Of a stretch of DNA of 6,063 nucleotides, positions 1 to 5,209 are shown one piece after another. The stretch's first letter is position 1. The number at the start of each line of letters is the position of its first letter. Below the pieces are notes generated by a model that did not search any database, was not told the DNA's origin, and saw only the letters and a list, made by a program, of their open reading frames with translations. The stretch is from NCBI GenBank assembly GCA_947627085.1, contig CANQUO010000135.1, forward strand, positions 1-6,063, given 5' to 3'. Origin of the DNA: an uncultured Oscillospiraceae bacterium (GTDB lineage Bacteria > Bacillota > Clostridia > Oscillospirales > Oscillospiraceae). A program made the translations under genes and the position numbers.

Positions 1-1068
1 GGTGACTATGGCCTCCTCCACGGGACGGGGGCCCGATATTTTCACCGGGAAGGCCTTCAGGACCTCCGCCAAAGCGCGGCGCTGCTCCCTTGTCACGGAA
101 TTTACCTGGGTGTGGGGCGGTATGCCGGACTTCTCCACCACCACCGGTATCATGCTCCTGCCCAGAAGGTCCCCCAGGGCGTTTATGAGGTCCCGGTTTT
201 TGTACTTCTCAAAGTCCCTGAGTATGCGCCTGTCCAGTGTCTCCATATCGAGGGCGGGCTTTAAGTCGATATAGAGCGTGTAGCTCTCCTTTTCAAAATC
301 CCTCATGTGGGCCGAGGCCGAGAGTATCATGGGCCCCGAGACGCCAAAATGCGTAAAGAGCATCTCCCCGAAGTCCTCGTAGACCCTCCGCCCCTTCCCG
401 TCAACGACCCTTATGGCCACGTTTTTCGGGGCGAAGCCCTGCATGCGCCCGCACTCGTCGCCCTCCGCCTCCAACGGCACGAGACTTCCCCGGGGCGGGA
501 CGATGCTGTGGCCCAGCTTTTTCGCCAGCTTATAGCCGTCCCCGTCCGAGCCCGTGACCGGGTAGCTCAGGCCCCCGGTGGCGATAAGTACGTTTTTCGC
601 GGGGTACTCACCCTTTGCCGTTTTTACCCCGGCGGCCGCTCCGTTATCAGTGAGGATATCAACAGCGCCATCGTGTACTACCCGCACGCCGTTTGTCTTA
701 CAAAATCCCCTCAGCGCCTCCACGATATCACCGGCCCGGTCGGACACCGGGAATACGCGGTTGCCCCGCTCGACCTTAAGGGGGACTCCCAGCTCCTCGA
801 AAAGCTCCATGACGCGCCGGGGCGGGAAGGCCGTCATGGCGCTGTAAAGAAATTTCCCGTTCCTGGGGATATTGGCTATAACCTCCCTCACGGAGCAGTC
901 ATTCGTCACGTTGCACCGGCACTTGCCGGTTATGCCCAGCTTCCGGCCTGTGTAGCTTGTCTTTTCCAGAACGGTGACCGAAAGTCCGTACCGGCCGGCA
1001 AGTCCCGCGGCCATAAGGCCCGCCGCGCCGCCGCCGATGACCGTAAGGTCACTGGTCGTATTTTTCAT
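1..1068 (-). CDS. HI0933/YhiN-family FAD-dependent oxidoreductase, 3' end cut off by window
   Basis: The visible 356 residues match the HI0933-like flavoprotein family (often annotated as NAD(P)/FAD-dependent oxidoreductase or aminoacetone oxidase family), whose physiological substrate is generally unknown. Motifs seen are the N-terminal dinucleotide-binding loop VIGGGAAGLMAAG (10-22), the family signature GRKLGITGKCRCNVTN (41-56), the ATGGLSYPVTGSDGDG stretch (163-178) and MLFTHFGVSGP (236-246). No stop is reached at the window edge. Family members are about 400 to 415 residues, so roughly 50 C-terminal residues lie outside. I chose the ATG at 1068: upstream in-frame sequence offers only a TTG at 1077, and the Shine-Dalgarno match is weak (GGACGG, 12 bases upstream). 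The start lies 20 bases inside the regulator gene, which suggests translational coupling. The residue between K49 and R51 is Cys; my recollection is that Gly is usual there. Confidence 0.9.
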   Translation of the reverse strand, partial: MKNTTSDLTVIGGGAAGLMAAGLAGRYGLSVTVLEKTSYTGRKLGITGKCRCNVTNDCSVREVIANIPRNGKFLYSAMTAFPPRRVMELFEELGVPLKVERGNRVFPVSDRAGDIVEALRGFCKTNGVRVVHDGAVDILTDNGAAAGVKTAKGEYPAKNVLIATGGLSYPVTGSDGDGYKLAKKLGHSIVPPRGSLVPLEAEGDECGRMQGFAPKNVAIRVVDGKGRRVYEDFGEMLFTHFGVSGPMILSASAHMRDFEKESYTLYIDLKPALDMETLDRRILRDFEKYKNRDLINALGDLLGRSMIPVVVEKSGIPPHTQVNSVTREQRRALAEVLKAFPVKISGPRPVEEAIVT

Positions 1069-1912
1069 AAACGTCAAATTCCGTCCAGATGTTCTCCAAT
1101 TTTTCAAATGTCTCGCCCAGGTCCTTGTTGGACTGCTCCGCCACCGCCACCACGAGGGCGTTAATGAGGCTCAGCGGCGCGACTAAGGAGTCAAGGAAGG
1201 AGACCATGTCGCTCCTGGCGTAGAGCTTCACGTCCGCAAGCTCCGCGACTAAGCTTGACTCGGAGTCCGTAATGCCCACTATTTTCGCGCCCTTGTCCCG
1301 GGCGTAGCGCATGGCCATTATGGTGCGGCGGGAATATCTCGGGAAGGATATGGCCACCAGCACGTCCCCCTCGGAGATGTGCAGGACCTGCTCATATATT
1401 TCGGAAAAGGCGCTCTGGGATATGACGCGCACATCGGGGAAAAGCTGATTTAGATAAAAGCCCATGAAGCTCGACAGGACCGCCGAGGAGCGCACCCCCA
1501 CTATGTAGACGGTCTTGGCGCGGCTTATGGTCTCCGCCGCCCTTTTGAACTGCTCCCGGTCCAGCTCCTCAAGCGTGTGGCGAATTTTCGCCATATCGGA
1601 GTTGAGGACCGTCTCCGGCACGTCGGCGCCGGATATCATGTCACGGGCCACCTCTATGCGCTGTACGGTGGTGAGCCTGTTCTTCACAAGCTCCTGCATT
1701 GCCCTACGCATCTCCGGGTAGCCGTCGTAGCCTAAGTCCGAGGCGAACCTTACCACCGTGGACTCCGACACCCCCGCCGCAAGGCCCAGCTTCCCGGCTG
1801 TCATAAACGCGGCCTTTTCGTAGTTGTCATTGATAAAAGCGGCAATGCGCCTCTGGCCCTTTGAAAAAGTGGGCGACAGGGACTTTATTGCCGCCAGGAC
1901 ATCATTGTTCAT
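1049..1912 (-). CDS. RpiR/MurR-family transcriptional regulator (HTH plus SIS domain)
   Basis: A 287-residue protein with the two-domain RpiR layout. Residues 1 to about 76 form the HTH_6-type DNA-binding domain, including AAGVSESTVVRFASDLGYDGYPEMR (starting near 45), the typical recognition-helix region. Residues of about 120-250 form a SIS sugar-phosphate-binding domain with IVGVRSSAV (137-145) and ISFPRYSRRT (188-197). Family members sense phosphosugars or related metabolites and control carbohydrate genes; the ligand here cannot be told. A longer frame starts with GTG at 1924, but the ATG at 1912 is preferred because AGGTGGG lies 7 bases upstream of it and would fall across the GTG codon. 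A promoter and a 12-base palindrome precede the gene, and its 3' end overlaps the flavoprotein gene by 20 bases. Autoregulation and control of the flavoprotein are inferences. Confidence 0.92.
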   Translation of the reverse strand: MNNDVLAAIKSLSPTFSKGQRRIAAFINDNYEKAAFMTAGKLGLAAGVSESTVVRFASDLGYDGYPEMRRAMQELVKNRLTTVQRIEVARDMISGADVPETVLNSDMAKIRHTLEELDREQFKRAAETISRAKTVYIVGVRSSAVLSSFMGFYLNQLFPDVRVISQSAFSEIYEQVLHISEGDVLVAISFPRYSRRTIMAMRYARDKGAKIVGITDSESSLVAELADVKLYARSDMVSFLDSLVAPLSLINALVVAVAEQSNKDLGETFEKLENIWTEFDVYEKYDQ

Positions 1913-1954
1913 GACACATCCCACCTTTGACAGGTTATTTCGGATAAATCACAA

Positions 1955-1966
1955 GGCCACGTGGCC
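1955..1966. promoter_or_regulatory. Perfect 12-base palindrome, candidate operator
   Basis: GGCCACGTGGCC is perfectly self-complementary. It lies between the predicted transcription start (near 1978) and the ribosome binding site of the RpiR-type regulator gene. RpiR proteins generally bind inverted repeats near their own or neighbouring promoters, so this is a candidate autoregulatory operator. It could also form a short RNA hairpin. The role is inferred from position only. Confidence 0.45.
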
Positions 1967-1984
1967 AACTTCATATCCGCATAT

Positions 1985-2012
1985 ATTATATTTCTTTTTG
2001 CCAAAAATGCAA
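1985..2012 (-). promoter_or_regulatory. Candidate vegetative (sigma-A type) promoter for the rpiR-like gene
   Basis: On the minus strand a perfect TATAAT (1985-1990) follows a 16-base spacer and a weak -35 box TTGCAT (2007-2012, 3 of 6 matches to TTGACA). The spacer is A-rich. Transcription would begin near 1978, giving a leader of about 65 bases to the ATG at 1912. The weak -35 box would fit an activated or regulated promoter. Confidence 0.55.
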
Positions 2013-2023
2013 GTCCCAATTCA

Positions 2024-2189
2024 TTATACTAATACCCAATTAAAACGAGTCATTCGCAACGGCCTTTTTTGCGTCATGCGGCGTCAGCCGCCTTGGAAAT
2101 ACCAATGGGTATTCCCTGCGGCGACTTCCTTGCCTGACACAAAAAATTCTCGTTGCTCGGTGTCTCCTTTTAAATGGGTATTAGTATAA
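2024..2189. repeat. MITE-like foldback element (166-base imperfect palindrome)
   Basis: The terminal arms 2024-2045 and 2168-2189 are inverted repeats matching at 21 of 22 bases, beginning TTATACTAATACCC. Partial complementarity continues inward (GCAACG at 2056-2061 and CGTTGC in the right arm; CTTTTTTG against CAAAAAAT), down to a central pair GGAAATACC (2095-2103) and GGGTATTCC (2107-2115), so nearly the whole unit is one palindrome. The left half contains a small hairpin, GCGGC (2078-2082) with GCCGC (2087-2091). There is no transposase, and no credible gene inside. A target duplication is not clear: the ends are flanked by TA-rich sequence that could hide a TA duplication. The likely nature is a non-autonomous mobile element moved in trans. 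As RNA it would fold strongly and could terminate or stabilise the rluB message. It occupies most of the 310-base gap between rluB and the regulator gene, which otherwise holds only the regulator's promoter region. Confidence 0.7.
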
Positions 2190-2222
2190 AAACTGCAATT
2201 TATGAACCTGTTCCCTTCAGAT

Positions 2223-2930
2223 TCATTTCTTGAGTGAAGTTATCTCCTCCGCCGTGAGCTCCCGCCAATGGCCCTTGGGCAGATTTCCCAGCTTCACGCC
2301 CCCCACGGCTATCCGCGTGAGCCTCTTTACCTCCAGCCCCGCGATGTCGCACATGCGCCGGACCTGGCGGTTTCGTCCCTCGTGGATGGTAATATCAAGG
2401 GTGGCAAGCCGCCCCTCACGCTTCAAAATACGCACTCTCGGCTTTGAAATCGCCACCCCGTCAAGCTCCATGGGCTCGCCGAGCCTTTTCGCCCCGGCGT
2501 CCACGTCCCCGGCGACCATCACACGGTAGACCTTCTCCTTCTCGCCGGAGGGGTGCATGACCCGGTTCGCAAGCTCCCCGTCGTTGGTCATTATTATGAG
2601 CCCCTCGGAGTTTATGTCCAGCCTCCCCACGGGGTAGACCCTCTCCGGCACGTCGGACACAAGCTCCGCCACGGTCTTTCGGCCCTTCTCGTCGCTCATG
2701 GTGGTCACATACCCCACGGGCTTATTGAGGGCGATATAGTATAGCCTCACCGGTCCCGCGGTTAAGACCCGGCCGCGAAGGGCCACCTCGTCCGCCTCGG
2801 CATCAGCGCTGTCGCCTATTTTCGCCACCGCGCCGTTCACGGTAACAAGGCCCTCCTCTATGTATCTCTCCGCCGCCCGGCGGGACATGCCCGCCCGGGA
2901 TGCCAGTATCTTCTGAAGCCGCTCCCGCGT
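2223..2930 (-). CDS. rluB: RluB-type 23S rRNA pseudouridine synthase, apparent ACG start
   Basis: RsuA/RluB-family pseudouridine synthase, which isomerises a uridine in 23S rRNA (position 2605 in the E. coli enzyme). With the extended start the protein has 235 residues, normal for the family. An S4 RNA-binding domain occupies about 1-60 (RLQKILASRAGMSRRAAERYIEEG, with TVNG following). The catalytic domain has PVGRLDINSEGL (100-111, catalytic Asp105) and HEGRNRQVRRMC (183-194). The first standard start, ATG at 2888, would remove the first 14 S4 residues and has no good ribosome binding site. The frame continues upstream through ERLQKILAS to an ACG at 2930, with GAGGTGAT placed just where it should be for that codon; a stop codon closes the frame four codons further up. 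I take ACG as the start, or as a mutated or misread ATG. It lies 34 bases downstream of dacF, probably in the same message. Confidence 0.9.
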   Translation of the reverse strand, partial: TRERLQKILASRAGMSRRAAERYIEEGLVTVNGAVAKIGDSADAEADEVALRGRVLTAGPVRLYYIALNKPVGYVTTMSDEKGRKTVAELVSDVPERVYPVGRLDINSEGLIIMTNDGELANRVMHPSGEKEKVYRVMVAGDVDAGAKRLGEPMELDGVAISKPRVRILKREGRLATLDITIHEGRNRQVRRMCDIAGLEVKRLTRIAVGGVKLGNLPKGHWRELTAEEITSLKK

Positions 2931-2933
2931 AAT

Positions 2934-2941
2934 ATCACCTC
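2934..2941 (-). promoter_or_regulatory. Strong ribosome binding site that fixes the ACG start of rluB
   Basis: GAGGTGAT on the minus strand matches the anti-Shine-Dalgarno sequence over all eight bases. From its AGG core there are 7 bases to the ACG at 2930. For the in-frame ATG at 2888 the distance would be about 49 bases, too far to serve it. An ATG AGG TGA mini-frame overlaps this site but is probably chance. Confidence 0.75.
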
Positions 2942-2952
2942 ATCTCTCAAAG

Positions 2953-2980
2953 CCCCGGGAGGTTTTATCTTTTCCCGGGG
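2953..2980 (-). other. GC-rich stem-loop enclosing the dacF stop codon
   Basis: CCCCGGGA and TCCCGGGG (2953-2960 and 2973-2980) form a perfect 8-base-pair stem with a 12-base loop that contains the TAA of the carboxypeptidase gene. On the transcript it is followed by CUUUGAG, without a U tract, so it is not a canonical intrinsic terminator. It might limit read-through or stabilise the upstream message ahead of rluB. Confidence 0.4.
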
Positions 2981-4032
2981 AGCCTCGCTACACTGCCGGC
3001 GTATACAAGCTCCGCCCTTGCAAGGACCCTTCCGCCGCCTGTGACGGTGATGGTCCCGGCCCTGTCCCCGGCGCGCACTCCGGCGTAGACGAAATCGGGA
3101 AGCTCCATGCGCGTCTCAAGCTCCATATCCATCGGCGCGGCCACGGTGAGCGCGCGCTCGGGCCGGACCGCAACAAAGGGCGCGGTCCCGGATATGACCG
3201 GCACCCGGCCCACTGTCTCGCCCTCTCCCGCTATTTTCTTCGCCTGCCACAGTTCAAAGCCCATGTCGTACAGGGCCGTGTGGTCGCGCCAGTCGTCCCC
3301 GTCATTTAGCGTCACGCATATAAGCCTGAGCCCGTCCCTCTCGGCGCAGGTGACCAGCGTCCTCCCGGCCTTTTTTGTAAACCCGGTCTTTCCGGCCTCC
3401 ATGCCCTCATAGCTCCACATGAGCTTATTGTGGTTAGAGTAGGTCCGCGCCCCGAAGCTTATGCTCTTCGTTGTGGCGATCTGGGCAAAGAGGGGGTTTT
3501 TCATCCCCTCGGCCATGATTTTCGCCAGGTCCCGGGCCGAGGAGTAGTGGCCCTCGGCGTTGAGGCCGTGGGGGTTTACAAAATGGGTGTTCTCAAGGCC
3601 GAGGGAGGCCGCCCTGTCGTTCATGAGCCTGACAAAGCCCTCCACCGACCCCGATACGTGCGTTGCCACCGCCACGGCGGCGTCGTTGCCGGACTCCAGC
3701 ATGAGCCCGTAAAGGAGCTCCCGCATGGTGAGCTCCTCCCCGGCCTTCAGGTACATGGAGGAGCCCTCCACGCCCACGCACTCCGCCGGCACTGTTACTA
3801 CCTCGTCAAGGGAGGCGTTCTCCAGGGCCACCAGTGCCGTCATGAGCTTCGTGGTGCTGGCGATCAGCATCCTCTCGTCCGGGTCCTTCTCAAAAATCAC
3901 CGTCCCGGTAGAGGCCTCCATGAGTATCGCGGATCTTGCGGACACGCTCACGTCCGCCCGCGCGTCAAAAACGGTAAACGCCGCCATGAGCGAGCAGGCG
4001 GCGATTGCCGATATGATCTTGCCCTTGGGCAT
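2965..4032 (-). CDS. dacF: D-alanyl-D-alanine carboxypeptidase (DacF/DacB type, peptidase S11)
   Basis: A 355-residue exported penicillin-binding protein that trims the terminal D-Ala from peptidoglycan pentapeptides. A signal peptide is visible: basic MPKGK, a hydrophobic stretch (6-22) and ARA ending at 26 as a probable signal peptidase I site. All three active-site motifs are present: S59-T-T-K62 (nucleophile Ser59), S114-G-N116 and K215-T-G217. The C-terminal part (about 265-345) resembles the beta-rich PBP5_C domain. The protein ends in ARLPGKR with no obvious amphipathic membrane anchor. The start is supported by AGGTGG 7 bases upstream. It follows ytfJ by 48 bases, a gap holding a sigma-G-type promoter, so forespore expression and a role in spore cortex or germ-cell-wall synthesis are likely. 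The symbol follows the forespore-type Bacillus enzyme; dacB is an alternative. Confidence 0.93.
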   Translation of the reverse strand: MPKGKIISAIAACSLMAAFTVFDARADVSVSARSAILMEASTGTVIFEKDPDERMLIASTTKLMTALVALENASLDEVVTVPAECVGVEGSSMYLKAGEELTMRELLYGLMLESGNDAAVAVATHVSGSVEGFVRLMNDRAASLGLENTHFVNPHGLNAEGHYSSARDLAKIMAEGMKNPLFAQIATTKSISFGARTYSNHNKLMWSYEGMEAGKTGFTKKAGRTLVTCAERDGLRLICVTLNDGDDWRDHTALYDMGFELWQAKKIAGEGETVGRVPVISGTAPFVAVRPERALTVAAPMDMELETRMELPDFVYAGVRAGDRAGTITVTGGGRVLARAELVYAGSVARLPGKR

Positions 4033-4049
4033 AATAACACCACCTTTAT

Positions 4050-4079
4050 CCGGCGCTATTATGCCTCGCGGAGCGCCGG
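4050..4079 (-). other. Perfect 8-base-pair stem-loop before the dacF ribosome binding site
   Basis: CCGGCGCT (4050-4057) and AGCGCCGG (4072-4079) pair perfectly around a 14-base loop. The structure could form only in transcripts read through from ytfJ, since a transcript from the promoter within it would start near 4050. In read-through RNA it lies 2 bases upstream of the AAAGGTGG site (4040-4047) and might reduce ribosome access. There is no U tract, so it is not a typical terminator. Confidence 0.4.
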
Positions 4080-4086
4080 GTTATTC
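4057..4086 (-). promoter_or_regulatory. Forespore sigma-G (or sigma-F) type promoter for dacF
   Basis: The minus strand carries GAATA (4082-4086), an 18-base spacer, and CATAATA (4057-4063). This fits the B. subtilis sigma-G consensus (-35 GHATR, 18 bases, -10 CATWHTA) at every specified position. The -35 box overlaps the ytfJ stop codon. The predicted start near 4050 leaves a leader of about 17 bases holding the dacF ribosome binding site. Bacillus dacF is transcribed in the forespore, which agrees. Sigma-F recognises similar sites and is not excluded. Confidence 0.7.
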
Positions 4087-4497
4087 CGCGCTCTCCTCTG
4101 TGGCGGCCTTTTCGGCCTTCTTCTTGTCGATCATGGCGGAAATTTTGTCCACGATCTCCGGGGCGCTGTCGATGACGCGGTCAACGGTGGTCGACGCGGG
4201 CGGCTCGATGGTCATAACTCTGACCTGTCCGGCCTTTATCACCACGAAGGCTATGGGCTCCACCTTCACACTGCCGCCGGTGCCGCCGCCGAAGGGGCTG
4301 GCCTGGCCCTCCTTCTGGTGCTTGCCTGTGAAGTCCGAGCCGCCGGAGGCAAAGCCCATGCTCACCCGGGAGACGGGGATAATGGTGATGCCGTCGGGCG
4401 TCACGATGCTCTCCCCTATCACGGTGCTCGTGTCCGCCATGTTCCGGAGCTTTTCCATCACGGTACCCATGAGGTCATTGATCGGATGCTTGTCCAT
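4081..4497 (-). CDS. ytfJ: GerW-family sporulation protein YtfJ
   Basis: A small 138-residue soluble protein of the GerW/YtfJ family, found in endospore formers and linked to spore germination in Bacillus species; the biochemical activity is unknown. Visible family features are the N-terminal helix with HPINDLMGTVMEKLRNM (4-20), the core GITIIPVSRVSMGFASGGSDF (36-56), the glycine-rich FGGGTGGSVKVEPIAFVVI (69-87), and a charged C-terminal helix rich in Lys, Glu and Ala (118-138). Length is close to the Bacillus homologue (about 150). There is no signal peptide or membrane segment. AAGGTGG lies 6 bases upstream of the ATG. The gene overlaps the end of the DUF2953 gene by 23 bases, matching the ytfI-ytfJ pairing in Bacillus and suggesting coupled translation. 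Confidence 0.93.
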   Translation of the reverse strand: MDKHPINDLMGTVMEKLRNMADTSTVIGESIVTPDGITIIPVSRVSMGFASGGSDFTGKHQKEGQASPFGGGTGGSVKVEPIAFVVIKAGQVRVMTIEPPASTTVDRVIDSAPEIVDKISAMIDKKKAEKAATEESAE

Positions 4498-5182
4498 TTT
4501 TATCCACCTTTCCTTTTCGTGCTCCGGCGATGATGACCTTCACTACCGGCCACACCGCCAGGGCAATGTATATTATTTCCCAAACAGCTATGGTTAGCTG
4601 TGCGTCTACGTAAATTACGTTCTCCTCAGCCTCAAAATCCACCGCCGCGCCAACGTCGCGCTCTTTGATTTTGAAGGTGTTCTCCAATACCGGCATCAGA
4701 GCGTTGACGCCCGCCGAGGCGTACCCAAAGGTCATGGCCGCCGAGGCCGGGTCGTCGGAGGCCACGGTGTAGTGGACGGTCAGCTTGTCGATGGCTATCT
4801 TCCGGCGGAGCCTCGATAAAAGCTCCCCAACGGCTCTCAGCGCCGTGGTCACAAGCTCCAGCGTCACCTTGATCTTTGGCTTTTTCTTCTCCCCGGGCTC
4901 CTTTTTCTCCTCTTCCTTCTTTTTCTCCTTTTTTCCCTTCTTTGGCTTTTCGGGCTTCGGCTTTTTGGCCTTGTCCTCGTCCTTCGGTAAGAGCTTCAGC
5001 TTTACCGGCCCCGCGATTATTTTGAGTGAGAATACGTTGTCCTCCAGCGTGGCCCTGGCGCCGACTCGCAGAATGAGTATGAGAAAGTCGATGATGAGCG
5101 TGACGCCCAGCATGATAAGGGCGGCCTTCCAAAGTCCGAAGCATGCCAGAATTATCATAACTATCAAAAATATGAGCGTCAT
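4475..5182 (-). CDS. DUF2953 membrane protein (YtfI-like)
   Basis: A 235-residue protein fitting DUF2953, the family of B. subtilis YtfI, which is the usual neighbour of ytfJ; its function is unknown. Two hydrophobic segments lie near the N-terminus (about 2-16 and 20-38), followed by LEDNVFSLKIIAGPVKLKLLP (46-66). Residues of about 67-104 form a low-complexity Lys/Glu/Pro linker encoded by a nearly pure purine strand. The conserved C-terminal part begins at IDKLTVHYTVASDDPASAAMTFGYASAGVNAL (131-162) and contains the usual short beta-rich stretch. A third hydrophobic segment (196-219) may be another membrane pass. The start lies 27 bases after scpB; GGACGG 7 bases upstream is a fair ribosome binding site. 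The assignment rests on the C-terminal pattern together with the ytfJ neighbour. Confidence 0.85.
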   Translation of the reverse strand: MTLIFLIVMIILACFGLWKAALIMLGVTLIIDFLILILRVGARATLEDNVFSLKIIAGPVKLKLLPKDEDKAKKPKPEKPKKGKKEKKKEEEKKEPGEKKKPKIKVTLELVTTALRAVGELLSRLRRKIAIDKLTVHYTVASDDPASAAMTFGYASAGVNALMPVLENTFKIKERDVGAAVDFEAEENVIYVDAQLTIAVWEIIYIALAVWPVVKVIIAGARKGKVDKNGQASDQ

Positions 5183-5209
5183 ACCCTCACCGTCCTTTCC
5201 ATAGCTTAT

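Noticed and set aside
307..1164. Plus-strand open frame of 285 codons over the flavoprotein gene
   Set aside because: The minus-strand frame shows clear family motifs; this one has none and crosses the regulator boundary.
1913..1924. GTG at 1924 as start of the RpiR-type regulator
   Set aside because: The AGGTGGG ribosome binding site overlaps this codon and is correctly spaced for the ATG at 1912.
2062..2070. T-rich run inside the foldback element as a plus-strand terminator
   Set aside because: No plus-strand gene ends here, and no stable hairpin directly precedes the run; it is part of the element's symmetry.
1824..2189. Plus-strand open frame of 121 codons ending in the foldback element
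   Set aside because: It starts inside the regulator gene, has no ribosome binding site or recognisable domain, and its end is set by the repeat.
2886..2888. ATG at 2888 as the true start of rluB
   Set aside because: It would remove the conserved RLQKILAS part of the S4 domain and has no fitting ribosome binding site, whereas one is present for the ACG at 2930.
2953..2980. Intrinsic terminator after dacF
   Set aside because: The stem is strong but no U tract follows it, and rluB begins 34 bases after the stop codon.
3430..4533. Long plus-strand open frame of 367 codons, opposite dacF and ytfJ
   Set aside because: It lies antisense to two well-recognised genes, is rich in His, Gly and Arg without any motif, and is what GC-rich genes produce on the opposite strand.
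4632..5144. Second minus-strand frame of 170 codons inside the DUF2953 gene
   Set aside because: It is an out-of-frame shadow; its low-complexity Lys/Glu/Gly run comes from the purine tract, and no motif is present.
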